From positions 127,163,373-127,227,372 of the forward strand of contig OY987299.1 in the NCBI GenBank assembly GCA_963920635.1: DNA of 64,000 nucleotides, read 5' to 3'. This DNA is from Pseudeuparius sepicola. Taxonomy: Eukaryota; Arthropoda; Insecta; Coleoptera; Anthribidae. Of the stretch, positions 24,004 to 35,727 are shown piece by piece. Under the pieces are notes generated by a model that did not search any database, was not told the origin of the DNA, and worked only from the letters and a program-made list of their open reading frames with translations. Positions within the stretch are counted from its first letter, which is position 1; the number at the start of each line of letters is the position of its first letter. The position numbers were made by a program, and so were the translations under genes.

Positions 24004-24568
24004 TACAGAGTATCTCCCTTAAGAGTGAAACAACCTTCTAACTTCTTTAATTTATAACCGACCAGAACGAAATTTTTACCAAAGGTAAATGTAGATGGCA
24101 TTGTTGTCGACTTATTTCCAAAAAATTAGTTGTCAAAGTCAATGCCACCTGCGATGCCACAATCGAAGCTAAACATCCGAAAGTCATGTCATGTTGGGCT
24201 TTTTTTTCAAAAAATGTACTAAAAACCGTTGTTCAGAATCGGCACACTTTTCTAAACGCAGAAAATTCTTAAATTGCTATTTTTGAATTTTCTTTATTTA
24301 ATATTTTTTTGATTTTAACAAAACTTTGGGTTTGGGGTCCTGGATCGATTCTGAACAATTTCATTTTTTTTTTAAAGTGGCTAATATGATTTTCGGATTT
24401 TTAGCCTCGATTGTGACATCGCCGGTGGCTTTGACTTTGGAGTAGGCAACTATCTTTTTGGAAATAAGTAGGCCACAATGCCATCTACCTTTGGTAAAAT
24501 TTCGTTCTGGTCGGTTAAAAATTAAATAAGTTATAAGGTTGTTTCACTCTTAAGTAAGACACTCTGTA
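24004..24568. repeat. foldback MITE with TACAGAGT ends
   Basis: The arms run from TACAGAGTATC and to ACACTCTGTA and remain similar for roughly 240 bp each. They pass through matching CGACCAGAACGAAATTT and AAATTTCGTTCTGGTCGG segments. Non-coding. Confidence 0.75.
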
Positions 24569-25504
24569 TAAAATATGAGCTGGTTTCCATGGGCGTGCAT
24601 TATATTTGTTCCTGGATAGATATTTCTAAAAATAAAAAATTTAGGTATATTTTTCATCCATCCCCGCACAATTTATTATATTATCCATTATCCAGTATAC
24701 GAAGTGAGTAGTAAATTTTTCAAATTTTACGCCTCGGAAATTGCATCAGTTAGGACAAGCTCCCGCAGCATAATATCATCTCGAGAAATATAACCGCCAT
24801 ATCGAAATAATTTCAAAGGATCCCCTTTCGAACCCACTTTAAAATTTCAAGCAGAGTATCGGTGGAGTGGAGCCAAATGCCACTTATTTATTTTCATATT
24901 GTGCTCCCTCTTCTCCCTTACACACACTCCCTACGTTCTTCTATTCGCTTCCGCCGGCTCTTTTATTTTATTCCCGCCAGTTTCCGAAGGGGTTATATCG
25001 AGAAATAACCAAAAAGTCCGTATTTATTCTCCTCGATAAATTGATCGCAAAACTCTTCAAGTGCGCACTTAACACTAAATAAAGAGACTTGGAGGAGATC
25101 CAAAACGCGCGAGCTGGGCGAAACATGAACTGATCGGCAAATGAGACTCGAGGACAGAGAGCCATATTGGCACCATATTAAGATCACAAGAGTCTAATAT
25201 TAATTTCAAAATTGGTTGGAGACAATGGGAGGATATTCCTCAAATTTCTACGCAATTTTTGCTTACATTTCTCCTCCTGTTTCAGTGACAATATAAATAA
25301 ACTTGACGCTAATATTTACAAGCTTTTATTTAACTTAGACAAAGAAAGAGAGAGAACACCGTGCTTGCCTACCCTGCCGTGTATAGATTTAGTTACTTAT
25401 GTCGTTTTGAACGGCGGCCATTTTATATGTGGCAGACAAAGCGAGTACCTACGTTGTGAGTTAATTTCGTGAATTTGTGAATTAAAAGGAAATATATTCT
25501 TACT
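24569..25504. other. spacer, nothing firmly recognised
   Basis: A stretch at 25335-25360 (GACAAAGAAAGAGAGAGAAC) resembles the inverse of 27160-27180, so a dispersed repeat may lie here. No gene was found. Confidence 0.4.
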
Positions 25505-25620
25505 ATGATAAATTGTTCAGCGTTTGGTTGCAAAAGCAGAAGTAAAAAACAAGAGACCGAGATTGCGTTCCACATTTAAATTCTTTCTTCCTTTTAGTAT
25601 GATAAAGTGCATTGTTTTGG
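25505..25620 (+). pseudogene. THAP-type zinc finger start, truncated, apparently duplicated
   Basis: The frame at 25505-25576 reads MINCSAFGCKSRSKK, then IAFHI and a stop. The C-x4-C spacing and the FH motif match the start of a THAP (C2CH) DNA-binding domain, used by P-element transposases and host regulators. Some 94 bases on (about 25598) a second, frame-broken version starts (ATGATAAAGTGC ... TTTTGGTTGTAAA). Nothing further of the domain is visible, so this is a remnant or an isolated first exon. Confidence 0.45.
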
Positions 25621-25718
25621 TTGTAAATAGAAATAATATAATTATTTTCTAACATCGTTTTTATTGAAAATTTCTTAATTGATTAAGATAGTTTCATAAA
25701 ATATGGCACAAATAAATA

Positions 25719-26951
25719 CAGGGTGTAACTAAACTGATGGTCAAAAATGAAACCACGTATTCTTGGAGTCAAAATAAGGGCACTTCTTCATATATTTTTT
25801 TCTCCTACGGGCCATAGTTTTTTTTATACAGAGCGTAGAAGTTTGGAGAAAAATACACATATTTCTTAGTATTTCTAGAAGTATACGAGATATTTTCTTC
25901 AAACTTGGCGTGTCACATGAGCAGATGAGCTGTCAAACTTAAGGTTGACATGAAGCTTCTGAGGCTCCCAGTTGCGGAGATACTGGGTGTTAGTGAAATT
26001 AATTAGTTCAGAAAAATATGAATACCCTGTATAATCGCATTTTTTAAATTTGTTTTGAATGGTAAATTCAATGGTTAACAAAAAGTATCTCTTAGTACTT
26101 TTTCATATTCTCAGCGGTTTTTTAATTATTTTCAAAGAACGTCAATGCTGCAATAAAAAAGTCATTTTAAGAATAAATCTAACAATCTGTGGATGTCAAT
26201 TAAACTTGGCATTATTTGAATCATTTGGCTGCCAACTTTGCACATTAGTATCAATATTTTGAAAAATTATATTTTCATTTGAAGAATTGTCTGATATGCA
26301 CTTTGGCTATGGACTTGCGAATGGCAATAATAAACATGCGGAAACGCATAGTTGCGTGTATTGAAAGAGACGGCGGTCATTTCGAACATTTAATAATTTA
26401 ATTTTCTAATAGCAATATGTTTCTTTTATTATTGTTTTTGCCTTTGTATTTTGTTAAATAAAGTTTAATTGACATCCACAGATTGCTAGATTTATTCTTA
26501 AAGTGACTATTGTTCATTGCAGCGTTGCCGTTCTTCGATAATAATTAAGAAACGGCTGCGAATATGAAAAAATACTAAGAGATACTTTTTGTTAACCATT
26601 GAATTTACCATTCAAAACAAATTAAAAAAATGCGATTATACAGGGTATTCATATTTTTCTGAACTAATTAATTTTACTAACACCCTGTATCTCCGCAACT
26701 GGAAGCTTCAGAAGCTTCATGTCAACCTTAAGTTTGACGGCTCATCTGCTCATGTGACACGCCAAGTTTGAAGAAAATATCTCGTATACTTCTAGAAATA
26801 CTAAAAAATATGTGTATTTTTCTCCAAACTTCTACGCTCTGTATAAAAAAAACTATGGCCCGTAGGAGAAAAAAATATATGAAGAAGTGCCCTTATTTTG
26901 ACTCCATGAATACGTGGTTTCATTTTTGACCATCAGTTTAGTTACACCCTG
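25719..26951. repeat. 1.23-kb foldback element with ~460-bp arms
   Basis: The ends CAGGGTGTAACTAAACTGA and their complement are bounded by TA on both sides (25717-25718 and 26952-26953). The arms are nearly identical: each encodes the same 60-codon spurious frame (26081-25899 minus and 26589-26771 plus). The spacer is about 300 bp and non-coding. TA target and ends suggest a mariner-mobilised MITE. Confidence 0.85.
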
Positions 26952-27159
26952 TATAGTTCTGCACTTGACACTAGCTTTACTTTTGAGAAATTATCTGCAA
27001 ATAAATGCCAATATTTTAAATTACATGTAAGTCAAAATTATTTATCTTTTCATTTCTAACATTTTTGTGCTAAGAACGCGTTTCATGCTACGCCACTGGC
27101 CTGTCGAGCGATGTGCCAGTCGGCAACACGGCCGCGGGCACTGTTAGGCGTCCTCTCTC

Positions 27160-27300
27160 TTTCCTTGTCTAAGGTAATGAGTAAGATAGAGACAAAATAT
27201 TGCCATGTCGTTTGTAAAATAAAACATACTTTATGAATGAGTCCTGGTGTCTAGGGGTTCTGATTTCTGATGACTTTGGTCCTACCATATTAACAACACA
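27160..27300. repeat. dispersed repeat, inverted partner of 15965-16090
   Basis: It contains CTCATTACC complementary motifs and TCCTGGTGTCTAGGGG, matched inverted at about 16000. Unclassified. Confidence 0.5.
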
Positions 27301-27540
27301 GCCAATGGGTCTTTTGAAATTATTGAAGTTGTAGATAGTAGCTTCAGTGGCATCAGGATGTCAAATGATATGAAGTTTTAACTATATGTTTTTACTTTCG
27401 TTTTTTTTTTTGTTTTTTTAAATATTGCTTTGATATTTTTATCGTAGTTATTTATACTTTACAGATAAATTAATAAAGGGATTTTTTCCAACAAAAGCTA
27501 AGCTTTTCCATTAGGCGCAAATCGTAGAAAAATATCCATA

Positions 27541-28267
27541 TACAGGGTGTTCGAAAAATAGACGGAGATATTTTAGAGGGTGATTCCCTGTTAAGAAATA
27601 TGAAAAAAAGTTTCTATAAACATGGGTCCGGAAATGCAGAGTTTTCAAGATACAGGATGTTAAATAAAAAAAAAATAAAACATGAAATTATTAATGTCTT
27701 AAAAATTATTTACTCGATTCTGTTGAAATTTGGCAATGTTATTTGTTGTATTAAGAGGCTAACTTCGCCCTAACTAGATTAAATTTATTAAGTCCAGTGG
27801 CGTCCCGGGGGGCACCTTAGCGAATATTATTATCAAAAAAATGTACGCCACTACCTTTTTTGTAACTTTAATATTTTTTGTTTGATTAAGTATCTAAAAA
27901 TACAACTTCTTTCCCTCTTGTATTGTTTTCCTATCTCACTTTGTTTTCGAGAAAAAAAAATAAAAACCGTTTTATTGCATGTCACTGGACAAAATTGGTT
28001 GTAGTGTACTTTATGTTATGATATTGGAAAAGTTGCAATAACACTCTTTCCTAGAAATGCTTTTGATTATTTGTTTTCCAAGGCACTTGTGATATTTTTT
28101 GCAAAAATTGATAAACCAATTTTGTCCAGTGACATGCAATATATTTAACATCCTGTATCTTGAAAACTCTGCATTTCCGGACCCATGTTTATAGAAACTT
28201 TTTTTCATATTTCTTAACAGGGAATCACCCTCTAAAATATCTACGTCTATTTTTCGAACACCCTGTA
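27541..28267. repeat. foldback element with a nested inverted pair
   Basis: The outer arms start TACAGGGTGTTCGAAAAATA and end with the complement. Inside, another inverted pair (ATTGCATGTCACTGGACAAA at about 27975 and its complement at about 28115) encloses the centre, so one palindrome sits in another. Non-coding. Confidence 0.8.
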
Positions 28268-28321
28268 TTTTGAAAAAAATAAATTAATTAGGAGGAAATT
28301 AAACATACCTATAAAACATGG

Positions 28322-28527
28322 TCTTGAGAAGAATAGTTATCCTATTGAATTTGTTGAGCAAGTTGTTCAGGATTGCCAACAAAATAACAATGCTAATAGA
28401 ATTAGAGAAATAAATCTGGTGGAGTGACTAGTAAATTTAATTATTCCTTATATTCCTGGAGTATTAGATAAGCTAAAACGCATAGGCAATCATTTTAATG
28501 TCAGAATAGTATTTAAAACCGCACAAA
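28322..28527 (+). mobile_element. Penelope-like element fragment, RT end and linker
   Basis: In broken frames this reads like the minus-strand frame at 40488-40093 (NPIEFVEQVVQDCQQNN, IREINLVE, IIPYIPGVLDKLKR). It ends at GTATTTAAAACC, which is the empty version of the site where the TTAA element is inserted at 36638-40133. Confidence 0.65.
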
Positions 28528-28856
28528 TCTTATTTTTGTTATTCGTAAAAATGACCCACAAAAAAATTCGAGCAAAAAAATTAATAGGGGTTGTTAGTTT
28601 TTACCCTTTTTTTAGAGCAGCGTGTAAATGAATAAACTACCCTAAGGCGTCTTCCAGTAAGTACCAATTCAAATTTTTAAGCAGCGCCGTTATTGAGATA
28701 TACATAAAAAAATACTTGTGGGTCACCCCGTAGACCCGAATAACTCGGCAAGGAAAGCCCAAATCGAAAAATTTTATATGAAAGACCCCCCTTAAAACCA
28801 CCTGTCGAACACCCCTTTAAAGTATTTACTATACATTCTGACTCACCCTGTATATC
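28528..28856. repeat. MITE-like segment ending CCCTGTA
   Basis: The last ~110 bases, through CCACCTGTCGAACACCCC and GACTCACCCTGTA, recur at 14940-15012. The left boundary is unclear. Confidence 0.4.
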
Positions 28857-29789
28857 ACCTGGGGTAGCTAATCGCTGTAAACCATATACCATATAGTAAC
28901 CTATACCGCGCGGAGACCCTAAATGAGGCGGGAAATTTGAAATAATTTATACGGGTGGGTTTAAGTTATTAATGCGTTCGGGAAACGAAGCTATTAACTA
29001 GGTTGAATTATCATTAGAACCACTCAAAATTTTGGTGTGCCATCACAAAGTAGGTACTGCATTTTTTTGGTCAAAAACCGAGTAGGTATGTCAAAACCAC
29101 CCTAGACACTATAAACGAACTAAGTGTAAAAATAAAGAAGCCTGGTAGTCAGTAAGTACATATGAGTTAAGGCGGTTGGTGTGTGACTGGTTTAAGTTAT
29201 ATAACCCAGAACTATTTTTCCGCCGTAGTCTACCTACCCGCTTTCAACAATTACGTATTCAAAGTCCAAAATTGCTCAAAACCCCTGAAGAACTTTACTA
29301 TAATATAGCCCATTATAATAACACTCAAATATCGTTCATCTTGTCACACTAAAATTCATCGAAAGTTTACAACTGATATACCTATCAATCCTATCATCAA
29401 TAAAACTAATCTTTAATTACCATTCTTATCTCATAAAATTTGAGGGTCTGAAGACCAACCATGATAGCCTATATCGCTCGTCATCCATGACTCGCGATTT
29501 TTACTATCCATAAATCGCAGAGCGTTCGTCCAGGCGTCTCCATTGCCATGATGGCTCAATTACAAATGAAACACAGTAAAATCTTGCATCGATAAAAATT
29601 TTACATTGCGCTCTTTCGTTTTATGCTAACAGTTTTCCACTATTCTCAAGGGCCTTTTATACGTCTGCGTTCTGGCAGTAAAGCACTGTGAGGATAAAAA
29701 CGGTCCTTTCACGATCCGTCCAAACTGAAATTATAGTATTGTAGACCTGGACAACCACATCAAATTCCAGGGGGAAATTTCCTGTATGT
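28857..29789. other. spacer, nothing recognised
   Basis: AT-rich DNA, no supported feature. Confidence 0.4.
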
Positions 29790-29995
29790 TTAGCCGCCGG
29801 TATTCTCCTTACCGCCCGTTAGAATCTGCGAAACTTTCCAGATTTCTATTACGCGATCAGTCAAAGTTCCTGTAATGCCCACGGGCGCTTAGCATTCGCA
29901 AAGTTTTCCGTGGAAAGAGGAAAAATGCCCCGAAACTCCGAAGTCTGAGTTTTGCCCCGAATTGCGCGAGGGACTCTAATGCCCGATAACGCCTT
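29790..29995. repeat. diverged duplicate of 31725-31905
   Basis: Both contain, in order, TTCTATTAC, GATCAGTCAAAGTT, a GCCC/GGGCGCTTA motif and AAAGTTTTCCGTGG (or AAACTTTTCGTGG). They are weakly similar elsewhere. No coding potential is conserved. Confidence 0.45.
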
Positions 29996-30099
29996 GTGGG
30001 TTGATGTATGTGTTTACTGAAAGTGATATATAGGGCGGACGCGTTTATTTGCATACGCGCCGATGCGGCCGGTGAAGCATGGCTGTATTAGACACTCAT

Positions 30100-30305
30100 T
30101 GGCTGCGATCCGTTTGTTTTTGAGGCGTCGGATGTTGACAAAATGTAGCCGAGATGGATGGTATTCTTCCGTAGCGACTTTGTCGACATCCATGGAATCT
30201 ACAAAAGGTGGTTGGTGCATTACAGAGGCCAAATGGCACAACGTTGAATCGCCATAAAGCTGTACCAGTTAAAAATGCAGTTTTCTCTTTATTTTGAGTG
30301 TGATC
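30100..30305 (-). pseudogene. Ty3/Gypsy reverse transcriptase scrap
   Basis: On the minus strand KEKTAFLTGTALWRFNVVPF continues as GLCNAPTTFC. This is the palm segment of a Gypsy-type RT (KTAF...MPFGLCNAPATF in functional copies). After it the frame shifts. No LTR, protease or integrase remains nearby. Confidence 0.65.
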
Positions 30306-30475
30306 TCGACTTCCCACTACCCACTCTTCAAGTCGAACCTGGAAAACCATTTAGAACCATATAGCGTGTCTGAAGTGTAATCTATTCTGGGTAGAGAGTA
30401 GCTGTCCTTCATTTATTTTAAGTTCTCACATGTAAAACGTTACCATGTAAATTCGTATGTCTTTAAATTTTAATT

Positions 30476-31150
30476 CAGGGTGCCCCAAAAATAATGGAAC
30501 AGCTGCATATATTTTCGGCCAAAATATGACGATTGAGGCCAATATGCCTTATAGAAATGATGTTTGTTTAAGAGATAGAGGGCGTTGAAGTTCATTTTTT
30601 AAAATATAATTATGGCTACGTCTCCCAAACTAATCAAGCTGCTGAACTGAAATATGGCACTGCTGTGTTTTTGGCGATTGAGAATAAGGTGAAAATGTCA
30701 ATTTTGCCGTATCTCATAAGAGGGCACCACTTGCGCTGTTTTTGGATCGTACTTTTACTAGTAACTTTTTTGAGCTTATCTTTTTGGTCCTACAGATCCA
30801 TCATTATAGTGCATCTTTTAATTCTGCAAGAAAAAGGTAGGTACTCTTGTTTCATAACGATCAAATCAATCGTTTGCGTTGAAATTGGCAAAACGTGCCC
30901 CAAAACACCTCAATATTCGAAACATAAAATATCCACCTACCGCTTTCAAATGTTACAGATCAACTGTTACATTCGATATGATGAAAAAAATGCCATTGGT
31001 TTTCTTGAAATAGAGTGTCCAAATTTTGTCAAATTCAATCCTTTACATTTTGAAAGTAAATAATTTTTGGTACATTGTTCATAGTTTTTTTTTTCATTTA
31101 AGATGGTACAGTTGATCTGTAACAGTTGAAAGCGGTAGGCGAAAATGTTA
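30476..31150. repeat. MITE, second copy of the 19750-20266 family
   Basis: It starts near TCAGGGTGCCCC and includes the inner inverted pair CTACCGCTTTCAAATG (30943) and GTTGAAAGCGGTAGG (31125). It shares the CAAGCTGCTGAACTG block with the other copy in inverse orientation. A 132-codon open frame inside is incidental. Confidence 0.6.
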
Positions 31151-32018
31151 TGTTTCGAAACAAAAAGTTCTAACTAGCCGATTAGATTTGGTAGAGGACT
31201 TGAAGGTAAATATTAAAAAACCTAAAGATCCAATTGGGCAAACTATTTAAAAAAAATTAGATAATGCCCTAGAAAAAAATGAGGGTTTTAAAAGTTTGTG
31301 CAATATGTCAAAAAGCATAAAGTTTTTCTGCATACTAAAACATAATTAAGCAACAGAAGACAAACTTCGAAAATTTGTAATATAGTGTAATTGCAATTAT
31401 TGTTTACTGTATAAAAAATATAAAATTTGAATTTTTCCCTCTAATTTCGCCCTTTTCAAATTTTGCCTGCCTTTTCACCCAAAATACCTGCCTCTATAGG
31501 CTCCTTTTCTGACATGTTTTCTGCTTTTAAATCCGGGATTTAATTAGGACATGAAAGATATGCCAAGAATCTCAGTGGCTAGAATATTGAATTTTCCTGG
31601 ACAGTTTACAAAATTTTAATAAATTTTAATAATAATTGGCCTTTGTTTTTTTTTTCTTCAGTGATTAACAATGAACCAGATTTTTTTAGATCATACCGAG
31701 GAATTTTCGGGTTAATTTTGGTACGCCGGTAGCTTCTGCCTCCTCGTTGAATCGATATGAAACTTCGTCGGAATTCTATTACACAGCCGGATGATCAGTC
31801 AAAGTTGCGCCCGTGCTTACAGGTACATACGTAAAGGCGCTTACACGTTTGAAAACTTTTCGTGGCGAATGTGAAAATCCTGACGACTCCCACCACCAAT
31901 ATGGGAATGTATGAGTTTTAACGCGAAGTTTGCAACAAGGTATACATATACGTATTTACTCAGCATTTAAGTATTTGCCTGGTGAGGTTTGTGAAGTATA
32001 TATATTTGCTCTTTTCCA
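31151..32018. other. spacer including the duplicate segment 31725-31905
   Basis: AT-rich apart from the island at 31725-31905, which resembles 29790-29995. No gene. Confidence 0.4.
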
Positions 32019-33228
32019 GAATAGAATAGAATAGAATACATTTATTTTGCAAAGATAATATATACATATTATATAGCAATAGTCAAGAACAATAGTTTCT
32101 CAAAAACCAGAACACTTAAATGTACAGAGAAACATTTAAATACTATTAAAATAGTCTACTTAATGTATTTACAATATGACAAATACAACACAAAAATAGA
32201 AAAAGGACTAATCGAAGTGTATCACAGAAAGTAGTCATCGATTGTATAAAAACACTTATCAACTAAAAATTTTTTAATATTACACTTAAAAGCCATTAAA
32301 TTTTTACTGTTTTTTACAGAGGTGGGCAGCCGGTTAAATAACTTAGGACCCAAAACTGTCGGAGATCGATTAGTCAGTGATAGGGTGGCAAACGGTGCGT
32401 GAATGTCATTCTTCCTCCTCGTGTTTATACCATGTACCTCACTATTAAGTGTAAAGTCTGATTTATTCGAATAAACATACACGCACATCTCATTGATATA
32501 CAGCGAAGCCAATGTTAAGATGTTATATTGACGGAAAATATTTTTACACGAATGCATCATTGAAGCACCTGCGATACATCTAACAATTCTTTTCTGGGCA
32601 ATAAAGACATTATGCGACAGGGTAGAGTTTCCCCAGAAGCAAATTCCGTATCTCAATCGAGAATCTACTTGAGCATTGTAAAAGTTGATTAACTGTAATT
32701 TGGTCAAAACTGGTTTAAGATTTCTAATGAGAAAATTCATTGAACTCAATCGTGATATCAGATACTCGCAGTGTATTTTCATATTAAGATTTTCGTCAAT
32801 TTTCATTCCCAAAAATTCTACTGAGTGTTCCTCAGACTTCAAAATATAATTATCAACATGTAAAGTTAACGAATTGCAGTTTTTTTGACGGTTATGAAAT
32901 CTAATTAAGTGAGTCTTATCCACATTAAAATATAGATTACTTTGAAAAAACCAAGCACAAACCCTTTTCAAAACTGTAGCACACTGATTCTTCAGGACGT
33001 CATCAGACCTATCCGAGACGATCAAAGTCACGTCATCAGCATACATTGCAAAAGACGGGTCACCCAAGATGCTCTCCAAGCTATTGACGTATAAAATGAA
33101 TAGTACAGGTCCAAGGACCGAGCCTTGTGGTACTCCCATATCTATATTAGACTTATCAGAATTATACGTATTTACAGTATTCCTATCTATGTGCTGGATA
33201 GCAACAAACTGACTGCGTGATTATTATT
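32019..33228 (-). mobile_element. 5'-truncated non-LTR retrotransposon (Jockey/CR1-like)
   Basis: The open frame 33139-32222 continues upstream to about 33225 (SQFVAIQHIDRNTVNTYN...) and encodes the second half of a reverse transcriptase. It has the GVPQGSVLGPVLFILYVNSL motif, the catalytic FAMYADDV, the thumb, and a C-terminal tail ending FKCNIKKFLVDKCFY. Endonuclease and RT N-terminus are missing, the usual 5' truncation from incomplete reverse transcription. The 3' end carries AATAAA followed by a (TTCTA)n tail, seen on the plus strand as GAATA repeats at 32019-32040. The remaining frame has no stops for over 330 codons, so insertion is recent. Confidence 0.85.
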
Positions 33229-33285
33229 CCATTCGATTCTACGCCAAAAAATCTATAAAAATAGTTGATTAAATTTGTCGATATA

Positions 33286-35177
33286 CAGGGTGTTCACTTT
33301 CTAAATGCCCACCATTGGTATTTTTGAAACGGTAAGAGCTACAAGGTTGGTTAAATTAAACAAAAGTTGCGCATTTTGATGTGTTTCAAGAATCTGTAAA
33401 GAAATTTGACATAGCTCACGTGGTTACTAAAATAACCTGAAAAAAACTGAAAACTTGCACTTTTTTATTTTGTCCGTAACTTTTTTAATATCAAACGGAA
33501 TTTAATGAAATTTGGTGGAATTACGTAATTAGATACGGGCTTTCGAATGCACTATTCAGAAAAATTCTCTACCTACTGGATCTTTAGGTGTTCATAACCA
33601 AATTTCGATTTTCCTATGGCGGCCATATTGGATTTTACTACCATTGGATACAGCAAAAAATTACGAATACAACCAAGTATCACAACACATAATTAAACCC
33701 ACTTAAATGTAAAATTTCTAATATTTTAAATATTTTGAAGCCAGGCAGTAGGCCATGATTCCGAAAACAATATCAATAACTGTCACCTAATAAACAGAAA
33801 CGTCAAATTTGATATCAAGAGTTTATATATTTAACGTTATTTTATAGGAACAAGAAACTAAATACTAATAAAAAATAGTAGGTATTAAAATTAACAACTC
33901 CACTTTAAAGCAGCTGCTGAAAATGCTGTCCATTATTTTGAATGCAAAATAAAGTTCTGCGATCCATATCATACATTGTTCTCAAAATATAATCTGGTGG
34001 TATGGACTGAAAAACTTGCATAATTCTGTTTCGCAATTCTTCAACATTTGTAACAGGCCTATCATAAACAATGATTTTTGCATATCCCCATAAGAAATAA
34101 TCTAAGGGATTTAAACAAGGTGACCTTGGTGGCCACTGGACAGGACCGTTAGTCCCAATCCAGGATTCTGGGAAACGGCGATCTAAATAATCTCGAACAA
34201 TTCTTGCGTTATGGGGGCCAGCCCCGTCTTGTTGAAATCAAGTTAAGTTTCTAATTACTGCAAGTGGCACATTGTCTAACAATTGTTCAAAATCGTTTTG
34301 AAGGAAGTTAACATATGCCTGTCCATTTAAACGATTCTCGAAGTATGGGCCCAATAATTAATTACCCAAAAGTCCACACCAAACGTTTAAGGAGAAACGA
34401 ATTTGTGGCCTCACCTCTTGTACCAACTGAGGATTTACAATGGCATAAAAATGTTTATTTCTTCTTTTAAAGATTCCACTGTTGGTGAACAAAGTTTCAT
34501 TTGTGTAAATTACTTTAGTCACAAAACTAGGACTAGGCAGTTAATTGATTGCGAAACCAAACACAAAATTCATGCCTTCTTTGAGCGTCCCCTGGATGTA
34601 ACTTTTGGGGCATGATTCAATAAGCTTTAGTCACTTAAGACGGTTAACACACAATTTTAAGGAGTTAACAAAGGTTATGGGAACTAACTGACGTTTCAGT
34701 TTATTAGGTGACAGTTATTGATATTGTTTTCGGTATCATGGCCTACTACATTTTACATTTAAGTGGGTTTAATTAGGTGTTGTGATACTTGGTTGTATTC
34801 GTAATTTTTTGCTCTATCCAATGGTGGTAAAATCCAATATGGCCGCCATAAGAAAATCGAAATTTGGTTATGAACACCTAAAGATCCAGTAGGTAGAGAA
34901 TTTTTCTGAATAGTGCTTTCGAAAGATCGTATCTAATTACGTAATTCCACCAAATTTCATTCAATTCCGTTTGATATTAAAAAAGTTACGGACAAAATAA
35001 AAAGTGCAAGTTTTCAGTTTTTTCAGGTTATTTTAGTAACCACGTGAGCTATGTCAAATTTCTTTACAGATTCTTGAAACACATCAAAATGCGCAACTTT
35101 TGTTTAATTTAACCAACCTTGTAGCTCTTACCGTTTCAAAAATACCAATGGTGGACATTTTGAAAGTGAACACCCTG
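33286..35177 (-). mobile_element. dead rosa-like (DD41D) mariner relative with ~500-bp inverted ends
   Basis: The ends CAGGGTGTTCACTTTC and the complement GAAAGTGAACACCCTG are flanked by TA. The arms stay similar for about 500 bp (33286-33800 and 34680-35177). The minus strand between them is a transposase relic, given as a separate entry. Confidence 0.85.
33905..34530 (-). pseudogene. DD41D-type transposase relic
   Basis: In several frames the catalytic half is readable. The first motif is VIYTNETLFTN, where family members have TDE, so the first catalytic Asp is now Asn. The second motif is FQQDGAGPHNAR (intact), followed by WIGTNGPVQWPPRSPCLNP and LDYFLWG (third Asp intact, 41 residues from the second). 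The usual SPDLNP Asp has become Cys. The end is GQHFQQLL. Stops and frameshifts upstream and the missing N-terminal helix-turn-helix part make it non-functional. Confidence 0.75.
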
Positions 35178-35355
35178 TATATATAAGTTGTAGCCAGGAG
35201 AGAGTTTTCCAAAAAATCGAAAATATTAGTCCTGCGCCAATGCGCGGAAACTATAAAACTTATCTAAAATCTAAAACCGCAACCCTCTAGCTTTAATAAT
35301 AACCGAGATTTTTGAGAAAAACACCCCTGCACACACGAAGAAGGTAAGCACTCAC

Positions 35356-35640
35356 CTGCGGGTAGTCCCCGTTCTTAGTCTGATAATCGAACACGTACAA
35401 GTACGAGTTTCTGTGTTCGGCCGAGTGGAGATCGGCCGTGTGGACCACGGGCGCGACGTACTGGGCGTCGCTGAGCGCCTCCAAAGTCTCGTCCCTGATG
35501 TTGATCGGGTGCTGCACCGGCCGCTCCCAGTCGGTGTACTCGTTGACAATGGTTGCGAGGATCTCGCCCAGGTGGTACGAGTACGTGTTACGCACGAACG
35601 TGCGCAGGATCTTCGAGCGTCGGTCCGCTTCGATGCCATA
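35356..35640 (-). CDS. Nlg: neuroligin exon C (cholinesterase-like domain)
   Basis: This phase-0 exon is bounded by an acceptor CTTCACAG and a donor GTGAGT on the minus strand. It encodes 95 residues beginning YGIEADRRSKILRTFVRNTY, with NEYTDWERPVQHPINIRD and NSYLYVFDYQTKNGDYPQ. These are hallmark strings of insect neuroligins, postsynaptic adhesion proteins whose extracellular domain is an inactive cholinesterase fold that binds neurexin. It follows exon B directly (FNGEDVQ then YGIEADRR). The next exon, which should carry the HGEDLPY-type segment and later the membrane span, is not in the window. The open frame runs on into the introns at both ends, but those parts are not coding. Confidence 0.93.
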
Positions 35641-35727
35641 CTGTGAAGAGAGATAGACGGTTAAAGCAAAGCCCAATATGGTAGGCGCACTGAGAGATTG
35701 CGTCCGCGGGGAAGCAGGGAGCGCGGA

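Noticed and set aside
35352..35656. Other long frames overlapping neuroligin exon C, including an Arg/Thr-rich one
   Set aside because: Shadow frames of a GC-rich exon; only the frame starting YGIEADRR fits the splice sites and the family.
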